NCBI GenBank assembly: GCA_905221605.1
Contig: CAJNDS010001302.1
Location: forward strand, 1-64,000
DNA from: Symbiodinium natans
Lineage: Eukaryota > Sar > Dinophyceae > Suessiales > Symbiodiniaceae
DNA: 64,000 nt
Direction of reading: 5' to 3'
Positions 52,864 through 64,000 of the stretch are shown here, piece by piece. Each line of letters starts with the position of its first letter. Position 1 is the first letter of the stretch. The notes beneath the pieces are model-generated. The model saw only the letters and a list, made by a program, of their open reading frames with translations, did no database searches and was not told the DNA's origin. The translations under genes and the position numbers were made by a program.

Positions 52864-53049
52864 CTTTGCCAAGATGTCGGCAGAAATGAACACCTTTCAC
52901 ATTACAGATCAGATCTCCAGTTCCAGCACTTGCCAAATAGCTCTGCTGAAGGGCGCAGTAATACGGAACACCATCCCTTGCTGTCGGAGAGTAGCCCAAA
53001 TGTGGCTCAGTGGAGTACCTGGGCAAAGTCTTTCTAAACACATCGTCAA

Positions 53050-54060
53050 ATGCACCGTCGACCGACACCAAACCCAGAAAGCAAACCTGATTCGCAAACA
53101 TGCAAACAAGCTTTTGTGACGAAGTATCGCACACCTGCTATAAACTCTATGGCTGTTGAAGATTTGGCCCGCTTGAAACCTAGTTCGCCTCGGCTTCCAG
53201 CCGAGGGGCGTCTAGAACAAGCAAACCAGGATCTGGTCTCCTCTCCCTCCCAACCTGGCATCACCCCCCCACGCCCGTCCGCAAACCCTGTAGGACCTGC
53301 CCAACTGTTTGGAGGAGTTCGCAGGGTAAAACCCCCCTGAAACCATCCCTAAAATCGCTGAAAACGCAAGCGTTTGCAATTACAGGATTCCGTGCAGGAC
53401 CTCCAACATACTGGCGTCAACCAGAACTGTGCAGGACGTGTTTTGGTGTCTGTTTCCGTCACTCCAAAATTCCCATTCACTAAGCTCTATTGCCTCGCAA
53501 CTCGCAAAGACTTCTACGAACTTCTACTCTCAAAACTAGATTTGGTCTATTTCCTGGGATCGTTTTGTTAGTTGTTGCACAGGCACTCCTCGCCGCGGCA
53601 GCGCAGGATGCTCGAGTTCCGAGGTGCGTTCATGGGCTCGCGGTAGACAGGGTTGGGGTCCTCAAGACATCATCTCAAAAGCATCTCAACTAAAAAATCT
53701 AAGTCCCACTCGCCTCCTTTCCTGAAATTTGGCTCCAAAGCACGGCTAACCTGGGCTTGCAGAAGCCTCAGGGCATCCATCTTTCTGAGCAAAGGTACAA
53801 ACGGCCGCATGTAGGCGGCGATAATGTCAGCCAAACCCGCCAAGACCAGCAACCCTTTCGACGGTGTCTCCTGAGCATTGAAGCTGTCCACGAAGTGCGA
53901 GTCACAATCCTTCTCGATGTTCCGGGACTGGCAAATGAAGGGGAAACCGACCTTGACGCATGCAGCTGCTTGACAAGTACATACAAAAAATACTCAATTG
54001 CGGATGTAAACGCGTATATGACATCCTTGAACTGATGAAACAACTCGCTGTGACGCATCA
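53050..54060 (-). other. Possible 5' exons of the channel gene
   Basis: Minus-strand coding-like pieces: 53870-53750 (ETPSKGLLVLAGLADIIAAY then MRPFVPLLRKMDALRLLQAQ), 54055-53960 (FKDVIYAFTSAIEYFLYVLV), 53110-53045 and 53020-52930. They lie just upstream of the recognised polycystin exon and on its strand, but I could not fit them to the family or splice them together. Confidence 0.3.
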
Positions 54061-54279
54061 AGTTAATGAAGCTTCGACACAGAAGCGGCCGTCATGGAGA
54101 ATGGCCGGTATCGGATGAAACTTTTTGGAGGCAGCTTTGGTGTACCAGTATCGAAACCTGCCGGAAAGCTGTTGGGCTTGATTGCCATCATTTGACATGA
54201 TAGCACAAAACAATTTTACTCAGTCCGGCCACTCACCCTTTGGACCTGCATCGCACGGGTTGAAAATGTCCACGATGCC

Positions 54280-54473
54280 ACAAGCCCCACAGGCGCCGCA
54301 AGCCCCACAGGCGCCGCAAGCACCACAGGCGCCGCAAGCACCACAGGCGCCGCAAGCACCACAGGCGCCGCAAGCACCACAGGCAGCGGAAGCACCACAG
54401 GCGCCGCAAGCCCCCCAAGCACCACAGGCGTCGGAAGCACCACAAGCGCCGCAAGTGCTGCAAGCTCCACAGT
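54280..54473. repeat. 18-bp minisatellite encoding Ala-Pro-Gln
   Basis: About eleven units of GCACCACAGGCGCCGCAA (two 9-bp halves), with GCGGAA and TCGGAA variants toward the right. The plus-strand frame reads (APQ)n inside a 97-codon ORF (54182-54475) that stops right after the array; no supporting context makes this a gene. Confidence 0.9.
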
Positions 54474-54479
54474 AGGCTC

Positions 54480-56850
54480 CAGCACCGCTTCCATCACCCA
54501 CGCAGTGTCCTGACAACTTGCTGCAAACAAGGTGGGGTCGAGAACCATGCCCACTGGCATTTGCAGATCTAGCTTGACTGCACCATCGTCGCGCCCAGAA
54601 CAAAGAGACACAAACTAAAATCGGCAAAGTTTCCGGCACCGCAGCAGCCGCTGGAGCAGGAATGGCAACTCCAATCAGGGTTCATGACTTTTACAGAAGG
54701 CCCTGCAACAGCTACGAACTCATCAGAAACAAGTCACCTTTCAGTGTTTCCGGTCAGAGTTCATTTGACGCAAGCGAAACATAGCGAAACCGTCACAGCT
54801 GGGCGTTGACTTTGTGCATTCCTTACTACGAGTGTGTGACTTGGACACGGCTTTCTGACGCCATCACTCATCGAAAATAGAACCCCTCAGCTGAAAACTT
54901 GAAGCTGTTAGGTAGGTGTGGTCCAGTAATTTTTCCCCTCGGTTTAACAACACTACCCGCTATTAATGGGTGCAAAGGAACAAGGTTGAATCAGAAGGCC
55001 CGGAGCCCTTAGGCCCTCAAGCTTCAAGGCTCGGCCAGATTCCGCTTCAGCTTCCGAAATATGAGGAGCCGAGCTCATATACCTTCTGTTAAGTGGGGGC
55101 TAGCCCACGAGCTGCCCCGTGCACTTTAGTATATGGCTTGGGTGGTCCGGATAGACCTCAAAGAAAATGCTTGTCCTGTCTTGACCCAGCCCGCTCACCT
55201 CGTGGCGTTGCAGCTCGCAGTGCCACCGGCACAACAGCTGGAGCAACCACCGGTGCATCTGAGCGGGCTGCGACACACGTCAAAAAGGACCGTCAACGAG
55301 GCCTCTTGGGTTTCAAGCGAGTTCGAACAACTTGAACTGCCACTTCAGTTGAGGCCGCAACTTTGGGATTAAGACACTGGCAGGCTATGAACGAAAAAAT
55401 ATCAGAAAAGCCGAGGAACTCGGTGCTGTTGCTGTGGTTACCACCTCTGCCTGCACATGGTTCATACATGGTTCATACTGCAGCGCAGCCCCACAGCAAT
55501 CTGAGTTCTGAGTGAACATGGACTGTAGCTCTCTGACTCCCATGCGGCCCATGCGGGCCTGTGCAACCGGCTGAGCATGCCTCACACGTAGTGTTTAGTA
55601 GGTGTGCAATGGGTGTGAGGGGACAAATTCGCACATGCAGACTTGGCTTCTCTGCAGTGCCAGTGTCACAAGCAGATGCCACTTCAGCAACACAGCTTGC
55701 ACTTTGAACTGTGACCACTACTCTCTTGACTTCTCGATTTCGAGACCCCATCGCCAAAACAATCCGAGCAGCCGTAGACAGCAAGCGCTCACTGACGCTA
55801 TCCAAGACTTTCGAAACCTCGGCAGACTCGCGCACAGCCATGCAACAATGAAACTACATCCACACAGGAGACAAAGCATGACAAAAACACATGCAGGACC
55901 TGTAGCCTGTAGCTGGCCAAATCTAAGAAAACACGTCCGAGTTGCATGTGCGGCCTTTGTCGGATTGTGGAAATACAAATGGTCTGGGCATCCGTGGGAA
56001 TGAAGAAGCCATTCGCTCTTGCTGAACCTGCAGAGAACACGTCTCACGTCATGCTGACGCCGACGCTTCACTCCAACATACGTTGGCCTTGCCTGGCAGG
56101 ATATGCTGCAAGCGAGAAAAACGGAAAATGACACAACAATAGCATTGATCACAGCGGAGGCACGTCCCTTTGGGCGCATCCATATTCAAGCTTGGCTCTC
56201 CCTGTACACGACAAGGATCTCCTTGATATTGGGCAAACTCGGGAGAGATCTGAGCGTGAGCATTCCATGTATCCCATCTATCATTCTCGAACAAAGGCCT
56301 CCATGGATACCGAGAAAGACGGAAAGACATGCTGGATGTAGTATGATGTAGTCATGAAGCAATGTTGACATGATGTGGTAGCATATTTTGTACACTCCCC
56401 GTTGCGAGACTGTAAGCTTGTAGGACCACCCTTTGCAAGCAAGGGACTTGTTGAATCTTTCCACGCTACCTGCAGGGCAGGCAGGCTCTTGCGCAGAAGC
56501 CGCATTTCGACGTGCACCTGCCGGACTACCTGAAGTTCACAAACCTAACAACAAAGCATCAACAGCAAAAAAGTCAAAGGAACCAAATGCCAAAGACGTT
56601 TTGCAGGCCTGGGCTGGTTGTAGCCGGAAGCACTGAGGGAGGAATGGCTCGACGATGGACCAAACATAATGATACTCCTGTGACAACCGGCTGGATAGCA
56701 TCGGACTGTTTTAGTTGTGACTGTTCAGAAACCTTCTTCATTTTTCCAAATGCAGTATGCTACGCCACGCCCTGCCACGTCCTCTATACCATGCTCCTGG
56801 GCTTGTTCATCCACAGAACAGCAAGATGGGGATGATTGCAGTTTGGATCT
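54480..56850. other. No recognised gene
   Basis: Short ORFs on both strands only. The 3' end of the YHYH gene may extend into 56.0-56.85 kb but no further exon was identified. The 54.9-55.1 kb segment has GCCC/TTCAAGGC-rich short repeats. Confidence 0.4.
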
Positions 56851-56855
56851 GGAGC

Positions 56856-57697
56856 CTGTGAAATAACCACATTTGTGTGTCCCAGGCTCATTGATCACCG
56901 ACCGCCCGTTGCATTCATCCAGCTCGCTGACGTTCACCAGGCGCCCATCGAAGCCGTAGGGCCCACGGATGGGAAGGCCGTCCTTCACACTGGTGTTGTA
57001 AGACATGTAGTATTGTAGTACCTGCAGGAAAACCTCAAATCCATCTCTGAACCTGATACCGCAGTTCTGCCAGCACAAGCAGTCCAAAGCATAGCCAATC
57101 ACTGGCGAAGGCTTCGAGAGCAATGGCCAAAACGCCACGGGATCCTAGCAATTTGCATTTGCCAGACGAAGGAAACCAAGAAGTGGGCGTGCTTCTATCC
57201 ACGTAATATCACAATCTCAATATCCCAGATATGGAGCCCACAGGTCAGCCCCAAGAAGCAAGCGACCAAAGGTGACCCAAAACACACCCCTGGCCCATGA
57301 TCAGCAATGGTATCAAACGGTACGAGGAACCCTCTGGGTCCACCAGTCCGCGCGGCCAGGGGAAACCAAGCCTATTGGCCAGGTGCTCTTGTTAAGGTCA
57401 TCGAGACTGAGTAAGGGGGACAATCTACCCAGCGCTGTAGGGATCGGAAGCCCGCAGGAATCCGGACCTCGATCCGACAAATAACAGGAAGGCGGAAAGT
57501 GGTAGTGGTAACGTCCACTTGCATCCACATGCCCACCGCAGTCGTCGAAGTGCCTGCGCAGTCGCTCTGAAGATGCTTGATGGCCCTTGAAAAAAACATG
57601 CAAGTGGCACACCAGAACCCTGAGCGCACGGCCAAGACGTGGGCATTACGTGCCCACGTTGGTGGTGGGCCCCAATGAGCAGAACACCATTCAACGC
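56856..57697 (-). CDS. YHYH-domain protein (partial)
   Basis: Four consecutive exons join in phase: 57697-57654, 57553-57475, 57144-57085, 56982-56856. They encode ALNGVLLIGAHHQRGHFDDC, then GGHVDASGRYHYHFPPSCYL (the name-giving YHYH box next to the DDCGGH motif), DPVAFWPLLSKPSPVIGYAL, and DGLPIRGPYGFDGRLVNVSE followed by LDECNGR. This is the standard order of the YHYH domain (GxxxNGV ... DDCGGH ... YHYH ... S-P-x-IG-A-DG-PI-GP ... LDxCNG), found in secreted or lipoprotein-type proteins of bacteria and protists; function unknown. Donors are GC, GA, GA and GC. The start codon, signal peptide and the terminal exon(s) are not located. Confidence 0.88.
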
Positions 57698-57799
57698 CTA
57701 AGCTTGACGCCCAAGCTTGAACACGTCTCCTTGTCTGATCCCCGGACGAGTGAGACCTGACTTATTCGGCAACCAAACCTTCACCTGCATGCAAACTCC

Positions 57800-60700
57800 A
57801 ATGTTATCGTCGTTGAAGGCCTAGCAGCAAATCCCACAATTCCGGATGTGTTCGCCAAAGGAAGAGGCGGACTCTTTGCCAAGACCTCAGGCACGTTCTT
57901 CAAGCCGTTGCTAGGCATCTTGAGGCACAAAGGTAGACATCAGGCTGCCTTAGAACCACTGCATGGAACCCTACAAAAAACTGCTCCTGCTGAGGCCAAG
58001 GATATACAAACTTTCCAACCTTGCTGTCGTTAAATTCAGAACGCTAAATCCGCCTCAAAATTCTCAGGTATCATGAACCATGCAAGAGTCTGCTTCCCTC
58101 GATGCCAGCACGGGAGATCGTAGGAGCACTGACAAATGACCTTGCAAAGCTGTTGATGTTCAGACTACGTAGCCTGAGTGGATCAAAGATCAAACCCTGC
58201 AGCTGAAGAAACGTTCTTTCCGATCTGCCTTACTGCTGAGATAAACTATTTGCCCCACATGACACCTCACTCTGTCACCACAAGCTTCCGAAGCATTTCT
58301 GAGCTCAGCACCGTCCATTTCAAAACCCCCTTCAACATCCAATCGCAATAAATTGGACTCTGAAAAAAATGCTGCCACAACATGCCACATCAACCCCGGA
58401 CAGACCAGGCAAAAAACGCCACATCGCGGTTTGAAGTACGGCTCAGCTGCGACCAAAAGGGCGTCTTCGCGGCGTATTTGCCGACTTGGCAGTGGTGCTG
58501 TTGCTTTTGTCCTACAAAAAGCAACAAGGTTCTCACTAAAATTTGAACAAGAACCTTTGCAGCTCTGCAGAGCTCGTGTGGAGAGAGGCCAGGTGCCCTT
58601 TGCCAAACCTAACCCCAACGAATCCAAAATATCCAACATCCTATCCGCCCTGCACCCTGAACAGCGGACCTCGCTGTTCTCCTCCAACCGCCGATTCGAA
58701 GAGTTGCTGGTGAACTGTCGAATTTCCTGCAGAGATTCATGGCTTAGGTATCGAGGTGCACTTTTCATTTTCTTGGGTTGCGCTGGGACGCCAAAAGATG
58801 CAAGCGGATGCTGAAGCATTTGTTGCTGGAACCAAGGTAGCGAAGGGTCTTGCATGTCTAGTACATTCCGTGTTTAAGCCTAAGATCCAAGTACCAAAGC
58901 GTAGACAGATCGATCGACATCCAGAATTCAGACCCGTGGAGAACACATGGGCACCTGTTATGGGGTTTGTCGAAGTATCACCGGCTCCTGAATCATGTTG
59001 AACACGGCTTCACCTTCGTCAAAGACTTCAAGCAACAGTCAGCTAGTGCAAGTATGTTCTTGCGGGGCATATCTCGCCGGACTGGCCGGGCTAGCCGTGT
59101 TGCTCTCTGCATCCTGGATCCGCTTGCTGTACACGTTGTAGTGGTCCTTACCAGGACAAATTACAGTAACATCTTGTTGAGGCGGTGAGATGGCATCAAC
59201 CTCTTCCACAAAATGATTCAGCACACCGTGCGGTGGCTGGAGCAGCGAACGCGGGGCACAAACTCCAAGCGTGCAGGACAAAGACCATGGCCAAGGTTCC
59301 AGGAAAGCTTTGTCGACTATCGATCCTCATGTCATGTTCACGTTGATCGCTTCGTGATCATACGGTGCAAATCTGAAAGTGCAGTCAGGCCTTCGTCTCG
59401 CCGGCACCGAATCCTGTTCACCTGGCCCAGGGTGCTTGCCGTGTGTTCCCGACGAACTTGCAACGCAGTCCTTGGCCCTGCAGCCCCTTCTTTTCTGAAA
59501 GCGTGGCGATGGCCCTGCTGCTCAAACAATGCAGACGCAAGTGTGAACGAAGGCACCCCTGAGACATCCGAAAGACAAGAAGGAAGATCAATCAGGCCCA
59601 AGTATGCCTAATGAAATGCTGTCATGGCTCAGGGAGCGGGATAGTCTCGTCGTCTGCACACCAGTGGTAGATGTTCAAAGGATCAAGTTGTGCCTGAAGC
59701 TTATCAAAGCTAGTTAGCGAGTGTCCGGTCCTCGAGGCCAGGTGTGGCCTCAATACTGAGATGATCTTCCTATACGTGGCCTGGGAGGCTGCAAATTATT
59801 TGTTGTCTCGCTTTGCCGGGCCATGTGGAAGCCTCCGAGCCGCCAAAAGCAAGGGCATTCATACCGTTTTCCCATAATCTTCAAAAGTGATCAATGCACC
59901 TGACTTAAGCTAAGGCAGCTAAGTCAGCTAAGCTGCGTTGGCGATCACAAACGTGTCCAGGTACTCGATGAGCTCTGGGATCTGCCGAATAGCAAAGACC
60001 TGAACTAACACGTCTTGAAAACCCCGGGCTGTCCACTTGGAAGGGTCGGCATGGAGGGCATGATGGAACGAACACGTCTCGGACTGCAGGGCTGACTGGG
60101 GCACATGGGGGGGAAGGGCCAGAATTCCTGGCCTGCTCCGAAGCAAACAGTTTGAACAAAATTCCGAATCTGTGACGCCCAGAGGCGTTGCTGAGGTGAA
60201 AATGATCGGCCAAGCGCAAGTGGATGCCGGAGAAATTCGTTGGATCGTACTCCACCCTGATGCAGGGCAATCACTATCACAAAGTCTGTATGGGTTCGTG
60301 CAAACTGCAAGCAAGAAACTGCTGGATGGCAATGAACAGGCAGAAACATACCTAGCAAGGAGGGCTTCCATCTGCTTGTAAGCACTGCGGCAGCCGACAT
60401 TCGCATCCGAGAAGCAATGAAAAAGAATAGACGTGGGAGCATGCTCAACATCTTGAACTCGAGCCTCGGAAAAGTTGCGCACAAGAGGCAACTGTGGGAT
60501 AGCAAAGGCAGGGAAGGAAGTGAGGTCACGGCCGAATCCGTTTCCGCAATACTTCCCTGTGGCATTGAGAAGGGTTTGACACGAAACATGACATGTTGAC
60601 TGGCGAAGCTGTCAGCCTGTCCAAGCCACTTTCTGCACCACTGAAATAATCCGAATCTGACGTAAATACCCTGGCAACGCCTCGGGGTCGACAGCAGTGT

Positions 60701-63700
60701 TGACACGCTGAACAGCTCGGCGCTGCATTGGTTTTGCCGGCACCCGCCTTGTGATGTAGCCTTTTGGGACACGACATTGGTGACCACCTACAGCATTTTT
60801 TCGGATTTGGCACGGCACGATCAAAACATCACAATCGCTTGATGACAGCAGGAAACATACTTCTGAATTGAAAGTTGGTGCTTGGAAACCAACGCGCCTC
60901 AGCGAACAAAGACGATCGGCCAGGCAGCTCAGTCCTCCAGCGCACAAAATTTCACAAACATTGAGCTTCCTCTGCAACTGGTCAAGACTGCCACTTTAAC
61001 TCCTTGCAGGCATGCTGGACCCGGGTGATCCGGGACTATCCATAACTCCGCTCTGCACATGAGGGGCAAATGTCCTTGGCAAAACAAGTTATCGCTTTCA
61101 TTAGTGGTTGTGAATATGACACAGACGTCCCTTGAAGACACGTCGCATCGTACATGGGGGCGTTTTTTGAACGCCCCTTTGCAATACCGATTTCCGCTAC
61201 GCAAGGACATCCCCTGCACTACATGACTGGACTTGCAGCACCGAAAACAGCTTGCTCAACGACAAGCTGCTCTGTGCCTTTCGGTGGCAGCGGGCGCCGC
61301 AGCATGGTAGGAATGTCCCAATTGTATGGCCAGTTGTATGAGCTGCAACACCAATATGTGAAATGAAATGTCCAATCCTACTTCTTTCTGCTTCGGGCTG
61401 CTCATGCCTGTACAATATCCCATGTTTCGGCTTGGATCGGCTCAGTGGCCTAGATAGCAGGACCACGAAACACAAAATCAGGCCATGTGCTTTCAATGGG
61501 ATATGAACCACCTCAGGAGAACGACCATCCAGCATTTCAAACCAGACTGTACAGGTGGCAGCAAAAACCTGAGCTTGGGCACGCTGTCTCGAGAGGTTGG
61601 CATCTCTCGAGCAGCGCCTGCGCAGTGTCATGTCCAATTCCGTGCGCCAAGCTGACAATGAATAGTTGCTGCAAATCTTGATGACGCAAATTACGGCCTG
61701 CGCCAAATCGTCATCGACGAGCAACCGAAGCCTGACCAACCGGTTGCCAGTTGCACGTGATACTTCAAGGTGTAAATCAAAGGCACAATGTTCAGCAAAG
61801 GCACTGCTTTGGAGTAGCTACGCCTGGAGCCCAGCTGCATGTTGACCCCTGCATCTGGACTAGGAGTCCACCGCAAACCTTATGTTGTCGCTGCAATGAG
61901 TAAACAATAGCCAAACCGACAAAAGGAAAGCCACAGAACTGAATAAAGCGGCTTACATACATGCACCTCAGCTTGCCTGCCAAGAAACATGGTGATGCGT
62001 GGCACTTGGCGCGCCCGCGGCCACGGCACAGGCTAACGGGGTTCCTACGAGCCACTTGTCCGCATCCAAAACATAAGAACTGGGCGTATGCCATGGAATA
62101 CCCTGTTCCCAAACTCCCCAAGCCTTCCGTCAATGTCGACTGGCGATGCGCGCTACCTCACCGATTTTGGGTGCGCCCTGCCCCCCCCCCCTTCCACCTC
62201 CGGCATTTCACCACCTAGGAAAATGCCCCAATCAACCGGAACAGGTTTGTGCGCAACCCCGCAAATTGTGGGAGGGTTGCCGGAAATCTGTTTAGGGATG
62301 GCTTTTGGTCCACAGCTCAGCATGAGTGCTCGGCCCAACACTTGTCGCACCAGCTGCGCCCTGCGCCGCTGCACAACAACAGCACGGCTCAATGAGCTCT
62401 CCGTGTCATAAAGAAACAATAATCCAGGAAAAATAATAGGATCTGAGGGGGCAAGCAGCACATAAGCCTCTGACTTCAAAGACACTTGCCGCCGATGCAG
62501 AATTGGTGCAAGCATGTGCACAGCCTGACTGCAGTGCTACTTGTCCACACGTCTGATGCATGCCAAGCATCGCCAAAAGGTGCCCCAACCTCCGCATGCG
62601 GTCGCCACCGGCATGGCGCAACTCCACCAGCAAGGAGCCCCTGAAAAGATGCAATCGCAAGGACACGAAGCCACTTTTGGTGCCATGAACAATTGCAGGC
62701 ACTTTGACCGGCATCCTTCGGGAGATGCTCGAACAGGAACATGCCCATGCGAGCCCATGCAACCTTGCAAATACGAACTTTCAAGCTCTTGTATTGCACA
62801 TAGCCGTCACCTGCAGTGCAAACCTGACCCATACCCTCGTTCAGCAGCAACTCCGACGACAACTGCAGCAGAGAGGCTTGACGACCATCACAAGAGACCG
62901 CGTCGAAGAGGCGGGCAACTGCCTGCTTTCTGGAGGGCGTGCTATGCTGGGAAAGCATGACAGAGTTGCCCTCTAACCTCCAGGTGTACGTTTCAGCTTT
63001 CCGAAGTTTGTGCATTCTTGCCGTTGCTCCAGTTCTATTCGACCGCGTCGCGACCACTGACAGTCACAGGACATTCCTCACACCCAATAGGAGCCCACCA
63101 GTTCTGGCCTCAGAAACCTTGGCTGACAAACCATGAAGAATCTGTGCATTCCATCTGCAAGAAAAATCTATGTCGGGCAGCCAAAGAAATCCTTTCTGGC
63201 TCTGTCTTGCCCTTCATGGTCTGCCAAAGCAGCAAGCCACGTTTCAGCTTGTCCTTCCACGAAAGCACAAAGTTACACAAGTGCCCGATGATCACGGGAA
63301 GCTCTCTCCGCAACTGTTGCAGCGACACCTGATGTTTGTAACATTTTTGGTAGCACGGTGCGGGCTAGGGCACATAATGCAACCACACTTTCCTATCTGT
63401 GAGCGCAATGTTTTATGTCCTGGCTCCAAGCAGCATCGATGCCATAGAAGTTCACGAGCTCTTGCCAAGCCCGATCAGTTTCTACCACCCGGTGAAACTT
63501 CGAGCCTTGGCTTCTACAGACTTCAGCGAATTTGGAAGCCACATGTGCACAGTCCACTGTGTTGTTGAATGACGTGCCATGACATGCCACCGGTCGATGC
63601 AACTCGAACTCTCGGAGGTCGAACTAGCGCACTTCAAGTCATCCTTGTGAAGCGGTCAAGTTGCTGAGCAGCGGATGCCCTCCGCGTCCTTCACATTGGG

Positions 63701-64000
63701 AAGCTGGCGGAGGGTGGGGGCCTGCAAGTAACAATGGCATGTGGCCGGAGGCGGCAAGTTCCCGGGGAACTTGCAATGACAGGTGCAATGACACGATGAG
63801 CCAGACAGAGCTGAGAAGTGAAGAGTGCCACAAGCGTGCCTTGAAGGACGTCGGAAGTGGCAGGTGCTTTTTTGAACACCGCGACCTTGCCAAGCTAACA
63901 TGCCCTGCAGCACGATTCTGCTTCTCTCTCTCCAGCATACAGGCTGGGCACTCGGCAAAGAAGCCTCCTGTGTTGGAATGGTGAGGGTAGAACCGAATGC
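57800..64000. other. Unassigned region with coding-like minus fragments
   Basis: No family recognised. A likely terminal exon sits at 60001-59928 on the minus strand: after TTAGTTCAG it reads VFAIRQIPELIEYLDTFVIA, three residues more, then TAG. Other protein-like minus pieces are 63328-63110 (SLQQLRRELPVIIGHLCNFV onward), 63560-63400 (SKFHRVVETDRAWQELVNFY), 61739-61620 (RLRLLVDDDLAQAVICVIKI) and 61570-61490 (VFAATCTVWFEMLDGRSPEV). They could be exons of one gene upstream of the YHYH gene, running the same way. A 221-codon minus ORF at 58190-58855 is unconvincing. Confidence 0.3.

Noticed and set aside
58190-58855. 221-codon minus ORF overlapping a 153-codon plus ORF
   Set aside because: Neither strand shows motifs or splice context; mutual overlap suggests a chance open stretch, though not excluded.

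Overview
The window looks like nuclear DNA of a dinoflagellate, most likely of the Symbiodiniaceae/Suessiales type. The argument rests on gene structure. Three host genes can be read exon by exon on the minus strand, and their introns mostly begin with GC or GA rather than GT: of 36 introns I could place, about 21 start GC, 10 GT and 5 GA. Nearly all end AG followed by an exonic G. Exons are tiny (34-127 nt), introns are large, repeats are dense, and every identified host gene and tRNA lies on the same strand, as expected of unidirectional dinoflagellate gene arrays.

Layout: 0.2-0.6 kb is a cluster of AT-cored palindromes. 2.1-9.4 kb is a 26-exon minus-strand gene for the mitochondrial F1 ATP synthase alpha subunit, reconstructed end to end. 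9.8-17.4 kb holds unassigned coding-like fragments and microsatellites. 17.46-26.32 kb is one intact-looking retroelement of about 8.8 kb on the minus strand. It is bounded by near-identical direct repeats of about 300 bp and carries at least eight ORFs, including a GIY-YIG-like endonuclease ORF directly upstream of a reverse-transcriptase ORF; it is best read as a Penelope-like element with upstream GIY-YIG. A (CA)n tract of 336 bp abuts it. 26.8-32 kb has no recognised gene. 32.1-32.5 kb is a GAGCAG minisatellite. 32.9-37.0 kb is a decayed Ty3-like gag-pol on the plus strand, and 37.2-39.6 kb a decayed minus-strand element with an RNase H domain.

39.7-40.5 kb is a compact Pol III cluster on the minus strand: a tRNA-like gene, tRNA-Met(CAT), a tRNA-Sec(TCA) with the 9/4 eukaryotic selenocysteine fold, and tRNA-Ser(AGA). 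41.8-47.5 kb is a Copia pol split by about 4.3 kb of other DNA that includes endonuclease-like LINE debris and a PD-(D/E)XK-like nuclease fragment. 47.7-48.2 kb is a plus-strand RNase H remnant.

48.3-52.9 kb (possibly to 54 kb) is a polycystin/PKD2-like cation channel on the minus strand whose last transmembrane helices and pore come from six in-phase micro-exons. 56.8-57.7 kb is a YHYH-domain protein gene, also minus. 58-64 kb holds unassigned fragments. Most tandem-repeat tracts (GA-rich, CA, TTATTG, AAATAT) lie in introns or between genes.

The genes do not form one pathway. The most interesting parts are the multi-ORF Penelope-like element with structured terminal repeats, the tRNA-Sec next to tRNA-Ser, and the extreme use of GC/GA donors in identifiable conserved genes.
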